Positions 51,700 through 62,658 of a stretch of 64,000 bases of DNA are shown here, one piece after another. How positions within the stretch are numbered: the first letter of the stretch is position 1; each line of letters begins with the position of its first letter. Below the pieces are notes generated by a model. The model ran no database searches and was not told the origin of the DNA. It worked only from the letters and a program-made list of their open reading frames with translations. The position numbers were made by a program, and so were the translations under genes. This stretch comes from Polynucleobacter meluiroseus (GTDB lineage: Bacteria; Pseudomonadota; Gammaproteobacteria; Burkholderiales; Burkholderiaceae): assembly GCA_945881875.1 (NCBI GenBank), contig CAMCVH010000004.1:107839-171838 (forward strand), read 5' to 3'.

Positions 51700-51718
51700 G
51701 GTGGTCTTGATTAAAAAA

Positions 51719-52120
51719 TTAAATACGACGGCGTTTTGGAGGACGACAGCCGTTGTGCGGAACTGGTGTCACATCCTGAATTTCAGTGATTTTTATGCCT
51801 AAAGCATTTAAAGCACGAACTGCTGATTCACGACCAGGGCCTGGACCTTTGATCTCAACAGATAAATTCTTGATTCCACATTCAATCGCTGCACGGCCAG
51901 CAACTTCAGCTGCTACCTGTGCCGCAAATGGCGTAGATTTACGAGAACCTTTAAATCCTTGACCACCAGATGTCGCCCATGACAAAGCATTGCCTTGGCG
52001 ATCAGTGATAGTCACGATCGTGTTGTTGAATGATGCGTGAACGTGTGCAATACCGTCAGCAATATTCTTTTTAACTTTTTTACGGGCGCGAGCCGCGTTG
52101 TTTTGTTGTGGTTTTGCCAT
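51719..52120 (-). CDS. rpsK: 30S ribosomal protein S11
   Basis: A 133-residue protein of the 30S platform: [25 protein letters not shown] and the C-terminal [16 protein letters not shown] are unmistakable. 16 bases after rpsM. Confidence 0.98.
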   Translation of the reverse strand: MAKPQQNNAARARKKVKKNIADGIAHVHASFNNTIVTITDRQGNALSWATSGGQGFKGSRKSTPFAAQVAAEVAGRAAIECGIKNLSVEIKGPGPGRESAVRALNALGIKITEIQDVTPVPHNGCRPPKRRRI

Positions 52121-52136
52121 TGTCAGCTCTTCCTAA

Positions 52137-52502
52137 TTATTTCTTAAGTGCAATACCGGCCTTACGAGGGCCTTTGCGTGTGCGAGCATTAGTACGTGTG
52201 CGTTGTCCGCGCATTGGCAAGCCTTTGCGATGACGAAGACCACGGTAGCAACCTAAATCCATTAGGCGCTTGATGTTCATCGTCACTTCACGACGCAAAT
52301 CACCTTCTACAGTGAATCTGCCAACTTCCTCACGAAGCTTCTCTAAATCTGCATCATTAAGATCTTTTACTTTCTTATCAATAGCAACACCAGAAGCATC
52401 GCAAATCTTGCGAGCCAATGAGTTACCAATGCCAAAAATAGCAGTTAGACCGATGACGGTGTGTTGGTGGTTGGGGATATTGACCCCGGCGATACGTGCC
52501 AT
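52137..52502 (-). CDS. rpsM: 30S ribosomal protein S13
   Basis: A 121-residue head protein: [26 protein letters not shown], a helix-two-turn-helix motif, and [26 protein letters not shown]. First gene after rpmJ; the usual start of the alpha operon. Confidence 0.98.
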   Translation of the reverse strand: MARIAGVNIPNHQHTVIGLTAIFGIGNSLARKICDASGVAIDKKVKDLNDADLEKLREEVGRFTVEGDLRREVTMNIKRLMDLGCYRGLRHRKGLPMRGQRTRTNARTRKGPRKAGIALKK

Positions 52503-52535
52503 GTAACTTTCCTCTTTTTTGAGACGGCTGCTTTA

Positions 52536-52652
52536 TTAACCTTGACGCTGCTTGTGACGAGCATCTGAAGAACAGATAACTCTAACCACGCGCTTGCGCT
52601 TAATGATCTTACAGTTGCGGCAGATACACTTAACAGATGCCAAAACTTTCAT
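52536..52652 (-). CDS. rpmJ: 50S ribosomal protein L36
   Basis: A 38-residue frame, [20 protein letters not shown] then [17 protein letters not shown]11, C14, C27 and H33 form the zinc site, so this is the zinc-binding (C+) form. It lies between infA (27 bases) and rpsM (33 bases), the betaproteobacterial order. Confidence 0.95.
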   Translation of the reverse strand: MKVLASVKCICRNCKIIKRKRVVRVICSSDARHKQRQG

Positions 52653-52679
52653 AATTAACCTCTTCTATACAATTAGTTA

Positions 52680-52898
52680 CTACTTTGCGCGGAAAACAAT
52701 TCGCGCTTTTGACAAGTCGTATGGAGTAAGCTCCACCGTCACTTTGTCGCCAGGAAGAATACGTATATAGTGCATACGCATTTTTCCTGAAATATGTCCT
52801 AACACCACATGACCGTTTTCTAACTTCACACGGAACATGGCATTTGGTAAATTCTCTACAATCTCGCCAGCCATTTGAATGACATCATCTTTTGCCAT
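52680..52898 (-). CDS. infA: Translation initiation factor IF-1
   Basis: A 72-residue OB-fold protein: [38 protein letters not shown] and [21 protein letters not shown]. In E. coli infA is elsewhere, but between secY and rpmJ is normal for Betaproteobacteria. Five bases after secY. Confidence 0.97.
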   Translation of the reverse strand: MAKDDVIQMAGEIVENLPNAMFRVKLENGHVVLGHISGKMRMHYIRILPGDKVTVELTPYDLSKARIVFRAK

Positions 52899-52903
52899 AC
52901 AGC

Positions 52904-54241
52904 TTACGAGGCACCCATTTTGAAGTTGGCTTTCTTCAATAGTGAATCATATTGTTGTTGCATCACATAAGACTGAACTTGAGCCATGAAGTCCATAGTT
53001 ACCACCACAATAATTAATAGGGAAGTACCACCAAAGTAGAAAGGTACATTCCAACGCAAAACTAAAAACTCTGGGAGTAAACATACTAAAACCATGTATG
53101 CAGAACCCATTAAAGTTAAACGCGTCAAAATCTTATCAATATAGCGAGCTGTTTGATCACCTGGACGAATTCCAGGAACAAACGCACCGCTTTTCTTTAA
53201 GTTGTCTGCTGTTTCTCTGCTGTTAAAAACCATCGCAGTGTAAAAGAAACAGAAGAAAATAATAGCCAACATGTACATCAAGATATAGACAGGTTGACCT
53301 GGAGCCAAGGTCGCTGCCAAATCTTTGACGAACAATGTTACTGAATTAGTTGATTCACCAGCAGTGAACCATCCTGCAATCGTTGCAGGAAACAAAATAA
53401 TTGATGATGCAAAAATTGGAGGGATTACACCTGCCATGTTTAACTTCAATGGTAAGTGTGACGATTGCCCACCGTAAACTTTATTACCAACTTGACGTTT
53501 TGCGTAATTAACTAAAACTCGACGCTGACCGCGCTCTACAAACACCACAAAATAAGTAACCGCCGCAACAATCACGACAATAAAGATTGCTGATAAGGTA
53601 CTCATCGAGCCTGTACGAACCAACTCAAATAATCCACCTAATGCGCTTGGTAAACCGGCAGCAATGCCACCAAAGATAATGATTGAAATACCGTTACCCA
53701 AACCACGCTCTGTAATTTGCTCACCTAACCACATCAAGAACATTGTTCCAGTAACCAAAGTTACAACTGTATTTAATCTGAATAAAAAGCTAGGATCGAT
53801 TACTAAACCTGGTTGAGCTTCTAAAGCTATGGCTATTCCAAATGCTTGGAACGTCGCTAATACTAATGTGCCATACCTTGTGTACTGTGTGATTTTTCTC
53901 TGACCTGCTTGACCATCTTTTTTAATTGCTTCCAGCGTAGGCACAACAATCGTCGTTAATTGCATGATGATTGATGCAGAGATATAAGGCATGATGCCCA
54001 AAGCAAATACTGAGAATCTTGATAATGCGCCACCTGAGAACAGGTTGAACATACCAAGAATACCGCCGCTCTGGCTATTAAATAATTCTGCTAATTGGTC
54101 AGGATCAATGCCTGGCACAGGAATATGTGTACCAATGCGATAAACAATCAAAGCCAAAACCAAGAAAATCAAGCGGCGACGTAAGTCACCGAACTTGCTT
54201 CCTGATTTCAGGCTTGAGATGTTTGTAGTTGCGTTGGCCAT
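52904..54241 (-). CDS. secY: Protein translocase subunit SecY
   Basis: A 445-residue, ten-helix channel protein. It shows [62 protein letters not shown] (the cytoplasmic loop contacting SecA) and [12 protein letters not shown]. It forms SecYEG in the inner membrane. 16 bases after rplO. Confidence 0.97.
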   Translation of the reverse strand: MANATTNISSLKSGSKFGDLRRRLIFLVLALIVYRIGTHIPVPGIDPDQLAELFNSQSGGILGMFNLFSGGALSRFSVFALGIMPYISASIIMQLTTIVVPTLEAIKKDGQAGQRKITQYTRYGTLVLATFQAFGIAIALEAQPGLVIDPSFLFRLNTVVTLVTGTMFLMWLGEQITERGLGNGISIIIFGGIAAGLPSALGGLFELVRTGSMSTLSAIFIVVIVAAVTYFVVFVERGQRRVLVNYAKRQVGNKVYGGQSSHLPLKLNMAGVIPPIFASSIILFPATIAGWFTAGESTNSVTLFVKDLAATLAPGQPVYILMYMLAIIFFCFFYTAMVFNSRETADNLKKSGAFVPGIRPGDQTARYIDKILTRLTLMGSAYMVLVCLLPEFLVLRWNVPFYFGGTSLLIIVVVTMDFMAQVQSYVMQQQYDSLLKKANFKMGAS

Positions 54242-54257
54242 ATTGACTAACTAAACC

Positions 54258-54698
54258 TTAAGCCGCTTCAACAATTTTGCCGCCAGCCGCTTCAATAGCT
54301 GCTTTTGCACCGGCAGTTGCCAAAAGACCACGAACAGTCACAGCCATTTTAAGCTCACCAGTTTTAATGATCTTGACGCATTTAATTAAACCGGAAATTA
54401 ATCCGCTTTTCTTCAATGTCACCAAATCAACTTCTGCCAAACCTAGCTTTTGTAGATCAGTCAAAGTTACTTGACCATCAAATTGTTTGCTGAGTGACAC
54501 AAAGCCGCGTTTTGGTAAACGACGATACAAAGGCATTTGACCGCCCTCGAAACCAACTTTATGAAAGCCACCAGAACGAGACTTTTGACCTTTGTGACCA
54601 CGACCTGCAGTTTTTCCTAAACCTGAACCAATGCCGCGACCTACGCGACGCTTAGAATGTTTAGCGCCTTCTGCTGGTTTAATTTTATTGAGTTCCAT
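54258..54698 (-). CDS. rplO: 50S ribosomal protein L15
   Basis: A 146-residue protein: the glycine- and basic-rich [20 protein letters not shown] near residues 15-35, then [18 protein letters not shown]. Length is normal. 16 bases after rpmD. Confidence 0.97.
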   Translation of the reverse strand: MELNKIKPAEGAKHSKRRVGRGIGSGLGKTAGRGHKGQKSRSGGFHKVGFEGGQMPLYRRLPKRGFVSLSKQFDGQVTLTDLQKLGLAEVDLVTLKKSGLISGLIKCVKIIKTGELKMAVTVRGLLATAGAKAAIEAAGGKIVEAA

Positions 54699-54714
54699 AA
54701 TCTATCCCTAAGTA

Positions 54715-54891
54715 TTACTTGATGACTTTAACCAAGTAAGACACTTTGTTAATCATGCCGCGAACTGAAGGCGTGTCTTGCAATTCAGAAACAGAGTTCA
54801 CGCGACGTAAACCTAAGCCGCGCACCGTTGCTCGATGATCTTCACGTGTAGCAATTAAGCTACGTACTAGTTGAATTTTTACTGTGCTCAT
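54715..54891 (-). CDS. rpmD: 50S ribosomal protein L30
   Basis: A 58-residue frame, [20 protein letters not shown] through [20 protein letters not shown] to SYLVKVIK. The RGLGLRR and DTPSVRGMI segments are diagnostic. It lies between rpsE (17 bases) and rplO, as in the E. coli spc operon. Confidence 0.95.
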   Translation of the reverse strand: MSTVKIQLVRSLIATREDHRATVRGLGLRRVNSVSELQDTPSVRGMINKVSYLVKVIK

Positions 54892-54908
54892 ATTTACTTT
54901 CCAGGTAA

Positions 54909-55427
54909 TTAACCTAGGATCTCCTCTACAGACTTACCGCGTTTAGCAGCGATTTCTGATGGAGTGCTCATCTTACGTAAGCCATCCAAAGTTGCACGAA
55001 CCATGTTGTAAGGGTTAGTAGAACCAAGTGATTTTGCAACCACATTAGTTATACCCATCACATCAAACACTGCACGCATTGGACCACCAGCAATAACACC
55101 AGTACCGTCTTTGGCCGGAGAAATCAAAACGCGTGACGCGCCATGTTGTCCAACAACTGTGTGCTGCAATGTGCCACTGCGCAAAGAAACTTTAAACATC
55201 TTGCGGCGCGCTTCGTCCATTGCTTTTTGTACGGCTACTGGTACTTCTTTTGACTTGCCCTTACCCATACCGATACCACCATCGCCATCACCAACTACTG
55301 TTAGTGCAGCAAAACCGAGAATGCGACCACCTTTAACAACTTTGGTCACTCGGTTAACAGCGATCATCTTTTCACGAAGACCGTCATCACGCTCTTCAGA
55401 TTGAATTTTATTTTGCATTTTTGCCAT
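54909..55427 (-). CDS. rpsE: 30S ribosomal protein S5
   Basis: A 172-residue protein: [25 protein letters not shown] (double-stranded RNA-binding domain) and [23 protein letters not shown]. It contributes to the mRNA entry channel and decoding accuracy. 23 bases after rplR. Confidence 0.97.
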   Translation of the reverse strand: MAKMQNKIQSEERDDGLREKMIAVNRVTKVVKGGRILGFAALTVVGDGDGGIGMGKGKSKEVPVAVQKAMDEARRKMFKVSLRSGTLQHTVVGQHGASRVLISPAKDGTGVIAGGPMRAVFDVMGITNVVAKSLGSTNPYNMVRATLDGLRKMSTPSEIAAKRGKSVEEILG

Positions 55428-55450
55428 AATATTTCCTTGAGCCTCTGCGA

Positions 55451-55807
55451 TCAGAACTTAAGACCGGCTTCACGCGCAGCCTCTGCCAGCGCTTTCACGC
55501 GGCCATGGTATCGGAAACCAGCTCGGTCAAATGCTACTTCTGTAACACCTGCCTTGATGGCACGTTCAGCGATTGTTTTACCAATTTGTTGAGCTGCAGC
55601 ACTGTTGCCACCATTACCATTCAATGCTTTTTTAATATCAGCTTCCATAGTGGATGCTGAAGCAAGAACTTTGGTGCCACAAGGACTATAAAGCTGAGCA
55701 AAAATATGCTGATTCGAGCGATAAATCGTCAAGCGATGAGCCAACTGTTCCGCAATTCTGATGCGGGTTTGGCGTGCGCGGCGAACTCGTGTTTCGTTTT
55801 TGTTCAT
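55451..55807 (-). CDS. rplR: 50S ribosomal protein L18
   Basis: A 118-residue 5S-rRNA-binding protein: [32 protein letters not shown] and [24 protein letters not shown]. 12 bases after rplF. Confidence 0.97.
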   Translation of the reverse strand: MNKNETRVRRARQTRIRIAEQLAHRLTIYRSNQHIFAQLYSPCGTKVLASASTMEADIKKALNGNGGNSAAAQQIGKTIAERAIKAGVTEVAFDRAGFRYHGRVKALAEAAREAGLKF

Positions 55808-55819
55808 ATCTAACCCCGA

Positions 55820-56353
55820 TTACTTCTTCTTGGTTTCTTTTATGCGGACCACTTCATCGACATAACGAACACCCTTGCCTTTGTATGGCTCTGGTGGACG
55901 GTACGCGCGAACTTCAGCGGCTACCTGGCCAACTTGCTGCTTGTTGGCACCCTTAATAATGATCTCAGTTTGTGATGGAGTTTCTGCCTTAACACCTGCT
56001 GGCAAGTCATGAATCACATCATGTGAGAAACCTAATTGCAATTTCAATGCGTTACCTTGCAAAGATGCACGGTAGCCAACGCCAACCAAGCTAAGCTTGC
56101 GCTCAAAGCCTAAAGTTACGCCTTTAACCATGTTACTTACCAATGCACGCGTTGTACCTGATAAGGCATTTGATTCAGCTGACTCGTCATTACAAACAAC
56201 TTGCAAAACGCCGTCTTTTTGTTGCAATCCAACTAGTGGATGCAATGTGTGTGACAAGCTTCCCAGAGGACCTTTAACTGTCACTTGGTTAGCAGCAATT
56301 TGTACCTCTGCACCTTTTGGCAACTCAATAGGGCTTTTACCGACTCTGGACAT
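55820..56353 (-). CDS. rplF: 50S ribosomal protein L6
   Basis: A 177-residue two-domain protein: [19 protein letters not shown] and the C-terminal signature [21 protein letters not shown]. 14 bases after rpsH. Confidence 0.97.
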   Translation of the reverse strand: MSRVGKSPIELPKGAEVQIAANQVTVKGPLGSLSHTLHPLVGLQQKDGVLQVVCNDESAESNALSGTTRALVSNMVKGVTLGFERKLSLVGVGYRASLQGNALKLQLGFSHDVIHDLPAGVKAETPSQTEIIIKGANKQQVGQVAAEVRAYRPPEPYKGKGVRYVDEVVRIKETKKK

Positions 56354-56367
56354 ATTCGTTCCCCCTA

Positions 56368-56763
56368 TTAAGCTACGTAGCAGATGACTTCGCCACCCAC
56401 GCCAATGGCGCGAGCTTTACGATCTGTCATCACGCCTTGTGGCGTTGAAATAATTGCAACACCTAGACCGTCCAATACCTTTGGAATGTCATGGCGGCCT
56501 TTGTAAATGCGCAGACCTGGTGTTGAAACGCGTTGAATACGCTCAATAACAGGACGGCCAGCATAATACTTAAGGCTAATGTTTAAAACAGGTTTTGCCG
56601 CTTCTCCAGCAATCTCAAAACTATCGATATAACCTTCGTCTTTTAGGACGTTAGCAATCGCTACCTTGAGCTTAGATGAAGGCATGACAACGTTTGTCTT
56701 CTGTACCGCTTGCGCGTTACGAATTCTCGTCAGCATGTCGGCGATTGGATCGCTGATACTCAT
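56368..56763 (-). CDS. rpsH: 30S ribosomal protein S8
   Basis: A 131-residue protein: [18 protein letters not shown] and the C-terminal [25 protein letters not shown]. In E. coli S8 is the translational repressor of the spc operon by binding near rplE. 23 bases after rpsN. Confidence 0.98.
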   Translation of the reverse strand: MSISDPIADMLTRIRNAQAVQKTNVVMPSSKLKVAIANVLKDEGYIDSFEIAGEAAKPVLNISLKYYAGRPVIERIQRVSTPGLRIYKGRHDIPKVLDGLGVAIISTPQGVMTDRKARAIGVGGEVICYVA

Positions 56764-56786
56764 GTGTTCTCCTAATCTTTCGCCGC

Positions 56787-57092
56787 TTACCAGCTGGCCT
56801 TGGTTACACCAGGGATCTCGCCACGGAAGGCGATTTCACGGATTTTGCTACGGGCCAAGCCGAACTTGCGGAATGTACCGCGTGGACGACCAGTTAATGC
56901 ACAGCGATTACGCTGGCGTGTTGGACTTGCATTACGCGGAAGCTGCTGTAACTTTAAGCGAGCCTCATATCGTTCTTCATCGCTCTTAGAGACGTCATCA
57001 ATAGTAGCCTTTAGTTCTGCGCGCTTTACAGCGTACTTTGCAACAGTCTTAGTGCGCTTCTTTTCGCGTTCAATCAATGATAATTTAGCCAC
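56787..57092 (-). CDS. rpsN: 30S ribosomal protein S14 (zinc-free form)
   Basis: A 101-residue protein: [40 protein letters not shown] at the C-terminus in pieces typical of the long, zinc-independent S14; the CXXC pairs of the short form are absent. GTG start with AGAGGT 4-5 bases upstream. 9 bases after rplE. Confidence 0.97.
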   Translation of the reverse strand: MAKLSLIEREKKRTKTVAKYAVKRAELKATIDDVSKSDEERYEARLKLQQLPRNASPTRQRNRCALTGRPRGTFRKFGLARSKIREIAFRGEIPGVTKASW

Positions 57093-57101
57093 GATGACCT
57101 C

Positions 57102-57644
57102 TTAATTACGGAATGGGAATTTAAACGCTGCTAACAAGGCTTTTGCTTCGTCATCAGTTTTAGCTGTAGTGGTAATGCTGATATTTAGTCCACGAAGAGA
57201 ATCGATTTTGTCGTATTCAATTTCAGGGAAAATGATCTGCTCTTTAACGCCAATGTTGTAGTTTCCACGACCATCAAAAGCTTTACCAGAGATACCGCGG
57301 AAGTCGCGAACACGTGGCAATGCAACTGTAATAAAACGATCTAAGAATTCATACATAACTTGACCGCGTAAAGTTACCATTGCACCAATTGGGTAACCTT
57401 GACGGATCTTGAAACCCGCAATAGCTTTACGCGCTTTAGTAACAACAGGCTTTTGGCCGGCAATCTTTGTAAGATCACCAACTGCATGTTCAATTACTTT
57501 TTTATCATTAACTGCTTCGCCCAAACCCATATTCAATGTAATTTTGGTGATGCGAGGAACTTCCATAACAGACTTGTATCCAAACTGCTTCATTAAATCA
57601 GCTGATACTTTATCTTTATAGATGCTTTGTAAACGTGTTGGCAT
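57102..57644 (-). CDS. rplE: 50S ribosomal protein L5
   Basis: A 180-residue 5S-rRNA-binding protein: [44 protein letters not shown] and [19 protein letters not shown]. 17 bases after rplX. Confidence 0.98.
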   Translation of the reverse strand: MPTRLQSIYKDKVSADLMKQFGYKSVMEVPRITKITLNMGLGEAVNDKKVIEHAVGDLTKIAGQKPVVTKARKAIAGFKIRQGYPIGAMVTLRGQVMYEFLDRFITVALPRVRDFRGISGKAFDGRGNYNIGVKEQIIFPEIEYDKIDSLRGLNISITTTAKTDDEAKALLAAFKFPFRN

Positions 57645-57661
57645 ATTAATTTATCCTCGTA

Positions 57662-57970
57662 TTAGGCAGCTACTACAGCGCCAGTTGTCTTGAGGTAGCG
57701 AACCTTCTTACCGTCAGCTTCTTTAACGCCAACACGAGAAGGTTTTCCGTTTGCGTCAACCAATGCAACATTAGATATAGCGATAGGCATTGTTTTATCA
57801 ACAACACCGCCCGTTGTACCAGCGGTTGGATTAGGTTTAACGTTTTTTTTGTATACGTTGACGCCTTCGACGAGTAATTTGCCCTCGAGAATTTGTGTCA
57901 CTGTACCTTTTTTACCTTTGTCACGACCAGTAGTTACTACCACTTGATCGCCTTTACGAATCTTGTTCAT
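57662..57970 (-). CDS. rplX: 50S ribosomal protein L24
   Basis: A 102-residue KOW-domain protein: [22 protein letters not shown] and [12 protein letters not shown]. It starts 50S assembly. 9 bases after rplN. Confidence 0.97.
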   Translation of the reverse strand: MNKIRKGDQVVVTTGRDKGKKGTVTQILEGKLLVEGVNVYKKNVKPNPTAGTTGGVVDKTMPIAISNVALVDANGKPSRVGVKEADGKKVRYLKTTGAVVAA

Positions 57971-57979
57971 ATCGACCCT

Positions 57980-58348
57980 TTAAATAACTTCTGGCGCGAG
58001 AGAAACGATTTTCATGAAGCGTTCAGTACGCAATTCGCGTGTTACTGGCCCGAAAATACGTGTGCCAATAGGCTCTAGTTTTGCATTAAGCAAAACGGCC
58101 GCATTGGAATCAAATTTAATGAGTGAGCCGTCAGGACGGCGAACACCTTTGGCAGTACGAACTACCACGGCGTTGTAAATATCACCTTTTTTAACACGTC
58201 CACGCGGAGCGGCATCTTTAACCGTTACCTTAATAATGTCACCAATGCTGGCATAACGGCGTTTTGAACCGCCGAGCACCTTGATGCACAATACTTCGCG
58301 GGCACCGGTGTTATCGGCAACCTCTAGTCTGCTTTCAGTTTGAATCAT
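57980..58348 (-). CDS. rplN: 50S ribosomal protein L14
   Basis: A 122-residue protein: [28 protein letters not shown] and [13 protein letters not shown]. First gene of the spc-type unit. It follows a 178-base gap after rpsQ, the largest in the ribosomal block, which holds a promoter and a leader of about 125 bases. Confidence 0.98.
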   Translation of the reverse strand: MIQTESRLEVADNTGAREVLCIKVLGGSKRRYASIGDIIKVTVKDAAPRGRVKKGDIYNAVVVRTAKGVRRPDGSLIKFDSNAAVLLNAKLEPIGTRIFGPVTRELRTERFMKIVSLAPEVI

Positions 58349-58449
58349 CTTTTTATCCCCAACTTGAGCGCCATAGGCAATCAGTCTTGGTTCCGTTGAG
58401 GGGCTTACATCTTGCGATTTAACCCCGGATTTATACTACTGAATCATTT

Positions 58450-58473
58450 CTTTCCACATGCGATCCTGGAAAG
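58450..58473 (-). promoter_or_regulatory. Hairpin at the 5' end of the predicted rplN (spc) mRNA
   Basis: On the minus strand CTTTCCA pairs with TGGAAAG around a 10-base loop. Its first base lies 7 bases after the -10 box, so the stem would be at or next to the transcript's 5' end. The hairpin before rplC begins with the same CTTTCCAG and in the same place relative to its promoter. Confidence 0.6.
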
Positions 58474-58479
58474 CCCTCT

Positions 58480-58508
58480 ACTATAACAGGCTAACTTTAT
58501 GTTTGCAA
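58480..58508 (-). promoter_or_regulatory. rplN: Promoter of the spc-type ribosomal unit
   Basis: On the minus strand TTGCAA (58503-58508), a 17-base spacer and TATAGT (58480-58485). The position matches the known boundary between S10 and spc operons. An 8-base inverted repeat (58485-58492 with 58508-58515) brackets the spacer, and on RNA reading through from rpsQ it would fold as a hairpin. Confidence 0.7.
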
Positions 58509-58526
58509 GCCTGTTTTGTTAGTTTT

Positions 58527-58802
58527 TTAAATGCCTTTTGAAGCTTCAACTAAACGTGTCACAACCCAAGACTTGCTGCGTGAAATTGGCTTTGATTCTG
58601 CAATTTCAACTGTATCGCCGTCTTTGAATTGGTTAGTTTCATCGTGTGCGTGATATTTCTTTGATTTCGCAACATATTTGCCATATAAAGGGTGTTTTAC
58701 GCGACGCTCAACCAAAACAGTTACTGTTTTTTGCATTTTGTCGCTTACAACACGGCCAATTAGTGTACGGCGCAATGGTTTTTTTGTAGTTTCAGTCATC
58801 AT
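58527..58802 (-). CDS. rpsQ: 30S ribosomal protein S17
   Basis: A 91-residue OB-fold protein: [32 protein letters not shown]. Last gene of the S10-type unit. Two adjacent ATG codons (58802 and 58799) are possible starts; the second gives [11 protein letters not shown]. Two bases after rpmC. Confidence 0.97.
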   Translation of the reverse strand: MMTETTKKPLRRTLIGRVVSDKMQKTVTVLVERRVKHPLYGKYVAKSKKYHAHDETNQFKDGDTVEIAESKPISRSKSWVVTRLVEASKGI

Positions 58803-58804
58803 TT

Positions 58805-58993
58805 TTAGCTCGCTTTCTGAGCAATAACAGTTTTCACACGAGCAATGTCGCGTTTTACTTTGCCAAGTTGGCTAGTATCTGAAAGTTGCTGTGTACCCTT
58901 TTGCATACGCAATTTAAATTGGGCTTTGAGCAATTCAGATAACTCGTTGTTTAAAGATTTAACGTCTTTAGCGTTTAAATCGGAAGCTTTCAT
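58805..58993 (-). CDS. rpmC: 50S ribosomal protein L29
   Basis: A 62-residue helical protein: [20 protein letters not shown] and [15 protein letters not shown]. It sits at the peptide exit. 15 bases after rplP. Confidence 0.97.
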   Translation of the reverse strand: MKASDLNAKDVKSLNNELSELLKAQFKLRMQKGTQQLSDTSQLGKVKRDIARVKTVIAQKAS

Positions 58994-59008
58994 TTTGTCC
59001 CGTCCAGA

Positions 59009-59425
59009 TTAGGCGCCAATTTGGCGCACAACAAATGTAGTTTGAATAGGCAACTTAGCGGCAGCAAGTCTAAATGCCTCGCGCGCCAATACTTCGTCAA
59101 CACCATCCATCTCATATAACACTTTACCTGGCTGGATCTCAGCTACGTAGTACTCTGGGTTACCTTTACCGTTACCCATACGAACTTCTGCAGGTTTCTG
59201 TGAAATTGGCTTATCTGGGAAGATACGTATCCAGATACGACCGCCACGTTTAATGTGACGTGTCATTGCACGACGAGCAGCTTCAATTTGACGAGCCGTT
59301 AAACGACCACGACCAACTGCTTTTAAACCAAAGTCACCAAAAGACACGCTGCTACCACGAGTTGCAACACCCGTGTTACGGCCTTTTTGTTCCTTACGGT
59401 ACTTACGACGTTTTGGTTGCAACAT
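59009..59425 (-). CDS. rplP: 50S ribosomal protein L16
   Basis: A 138-residue protein: [42 protein letters not shown] and [19 protein letters not shown]. Its start is 2 bases beyond the rpsC stop. Confidence 0.98.
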   Translation of the reverse strand: MLQPKRRKYRKEQKGRNTGVATRGSSVSFGDFGLKAVGRGRLTARQIEAARRAMTRHIKRGGRIWIRIFPDKPISQKPAEVRMGNGKGNPEYYVAEIQPGKVLYEMDGVDEVLAREAFRLAAAKLPIQTTFVVRQIGA

Positions 59426-59427
59426 AA

Positions 59428-60240
59428 TTATTCTCCAGCCTTCTCAACAGGCTTTGTTACTTTGCGCACGCGTTTTACGGCTGGCTTAGCATCACCTGCT
59501 GGCTTATCTCCATCTTCCTTGGCTTTACGTGGTGCACGTGTGCCTGGACGACGAGCTTTTTTCTCTTGGTCTGCTTCTGGTGAAGCAGGTGCAATTGCAT
59601 TGACATCAGTACGACCTAATGTGTCGCCTTTGTAAACCCAAACTTTGACGCCAATAATTCCGTAAGTTGTTTCAGCTTCTGAAGTTGCATAGTCAATATC
59701 AGCCTTCAACGTATGAAGAGGTACTCTACCTTCGCGATACCATTCAGTACGAGCAATTTCAGCGCCGTTCAAACGACCAGCACTCATGATTTTAATGCCT
59801 TGAGCACCTAAACGCATGGCACTTTGCATGGCACGCTTCATAGCGCGACGGAACATAATACGTTTTTCAAGCTGCTGAGTGATTGAATCAGCAATTAACT
59901 GAGCATCAACTTCTGGCTTACGAATTTCTTCGATATTCACATGAACTGGAACACCCATGCGCTTCTGTAACTCTTTGCGCAATACTTCGATGTCTTCGCC
60001 TTTTTTACCAATAACAACACCAGGACGTGAGCTATAAATAGTGAACTTTGCATTCTTTGCAGGACGCTCAATGATCACTTTGCTTACTGATGCATTTTTT
60101 AACTTCTTCTTTAGGTAGCTACGAACTTCTACGTCCTCTTGCAACATTCTTGCAAAGTCTGCGCTGTTGGCATACCAGCGTGAAGTCCAATTACGGCTTA
60201 CCGAGAGACGAAATCCAGTTGGATGTATTTTCTGACCCAT
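59428..60240 (-). CDS. rpsC: 30S ribosomal protein S3, with basic C-terminal extension
   Basis: A 270-residue protein: [20 protein letters not shown], a KH domain ([21 protein letters not shown]), and the C-terminal domain ([24 protein letters not shown]). Residues from about 212 on form a lysine/alanine/proline-rich tail about 40 residues longer than in E. coli, a feature common in Burkholderiales. 9 bases after rplV. Confidence 0.97.
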   Translation of the reverse strand: MGQKIHPTGFRLSVSRNWTSRWYANSADFARMLQEDVEVRSYLKKKLKNASVSKVIIERPAKNAKFTIYSSRPGVVIGKKGEDIEVLRKELQKRMGVPVHVNIEEIRKPEVDAQLIADSITQQLEKRIMFRRAMKRAMQSAMRLGAQGIKIMSAGRLNGAEIARTEWYREGRVPLHTLKADIDYATSEAETTYGIIGVKVWVYKGDTLGRTDVNAIAPASPEADQEKKARRPGTRAPRKAKEDGDKPAGDAKPAVKRVRKVTKPVEKAGE

Positions 60241-60249
60241 GTCTCTTCC

Positions 60250-60579
60250 TTAGTTGCTCAAAGTCACAGTGATGTGACAAGTTTGCTTTTCAATTTTATT
60301 GCCACGACCCTTAGCACGAGCTGTAAAACGCTTGAGCGAAGTAGCCTTATCAACTGTGACAACTTTTACCTTGAGCTCATCAATATCAGCACCTGAGTTG
60401 TGCTCCGCGTTAGCGATAGCTGACTCAACTACTTTCTTCATGATGAACGCAGCCTTTTTAGGGCTAAAAGTTAAGATGTTCAAAGCGCGTGCAATCGGCA
60501 AACCACGGATCTGGTCAGCAACCAATCGTGTCTTTTGTGCAGAAATGCGGGCGCTGCGGTGAATAGCTTTAGATTCCAT
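60250..60579 (-). CDS. rplV: 50S ribosomal protein L22
   Basis: A 109-residue protein: [42 protein letters not shown] and the tunnel-lining hairpin region [21 protein letters not shown]. 9 bases after rpsS. Confidence 0.98.
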   Translation of the reverse strand: MESKAIHRSARISAQKTRLVADQIRGLPIARALNILTFSPKKAAFIMKKVVESAIANAEHNSGADIDELKVKVVTVDKATSLKRFTARAKGRGNKIEKQTCHITVTLSN

Positions 60580-60588
60580 ATTGTCCTC

Positions 60589-60864
60589 TTACTTCTTAGC
60601 TTTTTTATCGGCCGCATGACCTTTAAAAGTACGCGTAAGCGCGAACTCACCAAGCTTATGTCCAACCATGTTTTCAGTGATGTACACAGGTACATGCTGA
60701 CGACCATTGTGAACGGCGATTGTGAGACCAATGAAGTCAGGCAGAATGGTCGAACGGCGTGACCATGTCTTAATGGGCTTCTTATCTTTGATGGCTACTG
60801 CAGTTTCAACCTTTTTAACGAGGCTGACTTCGCAGAATGGACCTTTTTTAGCTGAGCGCGTCAT
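60589..60864 (-). CDS. rpsS: 30S ribosomal protein S19
   Basis: A 91-residue protein: [42 protein letters not shown] and [20 protein letters not shown]. 18 bases after rplB. Confidence 0.98.
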   Translation of the reverse strand: MTRSAKKGPFCEVSLVKKVETAVAIKDKKPIKTWSRRSTILPDFIGLTIAVHNGRQHVPVYITENMVGHKLGEFALTRTFKGHAADKKAKK

Positions 60865-60882
60865 GTCTATTTCCTTATTCTG

Positions 60883-61713
60883 TTAGCGCTTTTGACGACG
60901 TTGAGCAATCATGCTTGTCGTACGCTTATTGCGGCGTGTTCTGTAACCCTTAGTTGGCGTGCCCCATGGAGATACTGGAACGCGACCTTCACCTGTACGA
61001 CCTTCACCACCACCATGTGGGTGATCGACTGGGTTCATTGCAACACCACGAACTGTTGGACGAATACCGCGCCAGCGATTTGCACCAGCTTTACCGATTT
61101 GACGTAGGCTGTGCTCTTCGTTACCTACTTCACCAATCGTTGCACGACATTCAATATGTACACGACGAACTTCACCTGAGCGTAAACGCACTTGACCGTA
61201 TACACCTTCACGAGCTAAAAGCACCGCTGAACCGCCAGCAGTACGAACCAACTGAGCACCCTTACCTGGCATCATTTCCACACAATGGATCGTGCTACCA
61301 ACAGGAATGTTTCTCAATGGTAAGTTGTTACCAACTTTAATTGGAGCCTCTGAACCACTGATGATTGCTTGCCCAACTACTGCGCCCTTAGGAGCAATAA
61401 TATAGCGACGCTCACCGTCAACAAATAGCAAGAGTGCTAAGTTTGCAGTGCGGTTTGGATCGTATTCTAGACGTTCAATTTTTGCTGGAATACCATCCTT
61501 ATCATTACGCTTAAAGTCAACAACGCGATAGTGATGCTTATGACCACCACCCTTATGGCGTGTGGTGATATGACCATTGTTATTACGGCCAGACTTTTGG
61601 TGTTGTGGCTCTAACAAACCAGCAAAAGGTTTACCCTTGTGCAGGTCTGGATTGACCACTTTCACCATTGAGCGACGTCCTGGTGACGTCGGCTTGGTTT
61701 TCATTAGCGGCAT
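60883..61713 (-). CDS. rplB: 50S ribosomal protein L2
   Basis: A 276-residue protein of the peptidyl-transferase region: [39 protein letters not shown], and [21 protein letters not shown] with its key histidine. 2 bases after rplW. Confidence 0.98.
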   Translation of the reverse strand: MPLMKTKPTSPGRRSMVKVVNPDLHKGKPFAGLLEPQHQKSGRNNNGHITTRHKGGGHKHHYRVVDFKRNDKDGIPAKIERLEYDPNRTANLALLLFVDGERRYIIAPKGAVVGQAIISGSEAPIKVGNNLPLRNIPVGSTIHCVEMMPGKGAQLVRTAGGSAVLLAREGVYGQVRLRSGEVRRVHIECRATIGEVGNEEHSLRQIGKAGANRWRGIRPTVRGVAMNPVDHPHGGGEGRTGEGRVPVSPWGTPTKGYRTRRNKRTTSMIAQRRQKR

Positions 61714-61715
61714 AA

Positions 61716-62030
61716 TTAATTTGCCTCCGCTTCAAAGTTGATTTCTTGACCAGGCTTCAAACAAACGTAAGCCTTCTTAGTGTGGTTGCGACGACCCTCG
61801 AAACGGCCAAAGCGCTTCGCTTTACCCTTTTGATTGACAACCTGCACAGACTCAACATGCACCTTGAATAATAATTCAACAGCAGCTTTGATTTCTAATT
61901 TGTTAGCGTCGCGCATGACTTGGAAAACTACTTGCTCATTCTTTTCAGCAACCATTGTTGCTTTTTCAGAAATCACTGGGCCAACCAAAACCTGCATTAA
62001 TCGATGGTCATTTTTACGTGTAGCGATCAT
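61716..62030 (-). CDS. rplW: 50S ribosomal protein L23
   Basis: A 104-residue protein that docks trigger factor and SRP at the tunnel exit: [24 protein letters not shown] and [20 protein letters not shown]. Its ATG overlaps the rplD stop by 4 bases, implying coupled translation. Confidence 0.97.
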   Translation of the reverse strand: MIATRKNDHRLMQVLVGPVISEKATMVAEKNEQVVFQVMRDANKLEIKAAVELLFKVHVESVQVVNQKGKAKRFGRFEGRRNHTKKAYVCLKPGQEINFEAEAN

Positions 62031-62647
62031 TTGAGCATCTCCTCAATTTGAGCAACAGCTGACTTTAGGATCAATACTTTCTGGAAATGAATCAATGAAA
62101 GCGGATCTGCGTGCTGCGCTTCAACTACACCAACCTTATGCAAGTTACGTGAAGCTAAATATAGATTCTCGTCAACCTTATCAGCAATGATAAGAACTGA
62201 CTCCAAGCCCATTGCTTTAACTTTTTCAGCTAAAAGCTTTGTCTTTGGAGCGTCAACTGTGAAACTCTCAACAATATTAAGGCGACCTTCGCGAGCCAAC
62301 TGAGACAAGATGGAACGCATACCTGCGCGATACATCTTCTTGTTAACTTTTTGTGAAAAATTCTCTTCTGGTGAGTTAGGGAATATACGACCACCCCCGC
62401 GCCACAATGGTGAAGATGACATACCGGCACGAGCACGACCCGTACCTTTTTGACGCCAAGGTTTCTTGGTTGTATGTTTAACTTGTTCACGGTCTTTTTG
62501 AGCACGGTTTCCGCTACGAGCGTTGGCTTGATAAGCAACAACGATCTGGTGTACCAATGCTTCGTTATATTCACGCTCGAAAACTTCTGGAGAAGCAATA
62601 ACGCCTGCACCCAGTTTTCCGTCAGCTTGTAGGAGCTTTAATTCCAT
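62027..62647 (-). CDS. rplD: 50S ribosomal protein L4
   Basis: A 206-residue protein: [46 protein letters not shown] (loop lining the exit tunnel) and [19 protein letters not shown]. In E. coli L4 represses its own operon by binding the S10 leader. 11 bases after rplC. Confidence 0.97.
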   Translation of the reverse strand: MELKLLQADGKLGAGVIASPEVFEREYNEALVHQIVVAYQANARSGNRAQKDREQVKHTTKKPWRQKGTGRARAGMSSSPLWRGGGRIFPNSPEENFSQKVNKKMYRAGMRSILSQLAREGRLNIVESFTVDAPKTKLLAEKVKAMGLESVLIIADKVDENLYLASRNLHKVGVVEAQHADPLSLIHFQKVLILKSAVAQIEEMLK

Positions 62648-62658
62648 GTGCGCGCTCC

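Noticed and set aside
60535..61340. Long plus-strand frames opposite rplB and rpsS
   Set aside because: They are complementary to highly conserved ribosomal genes and show no protein family features.
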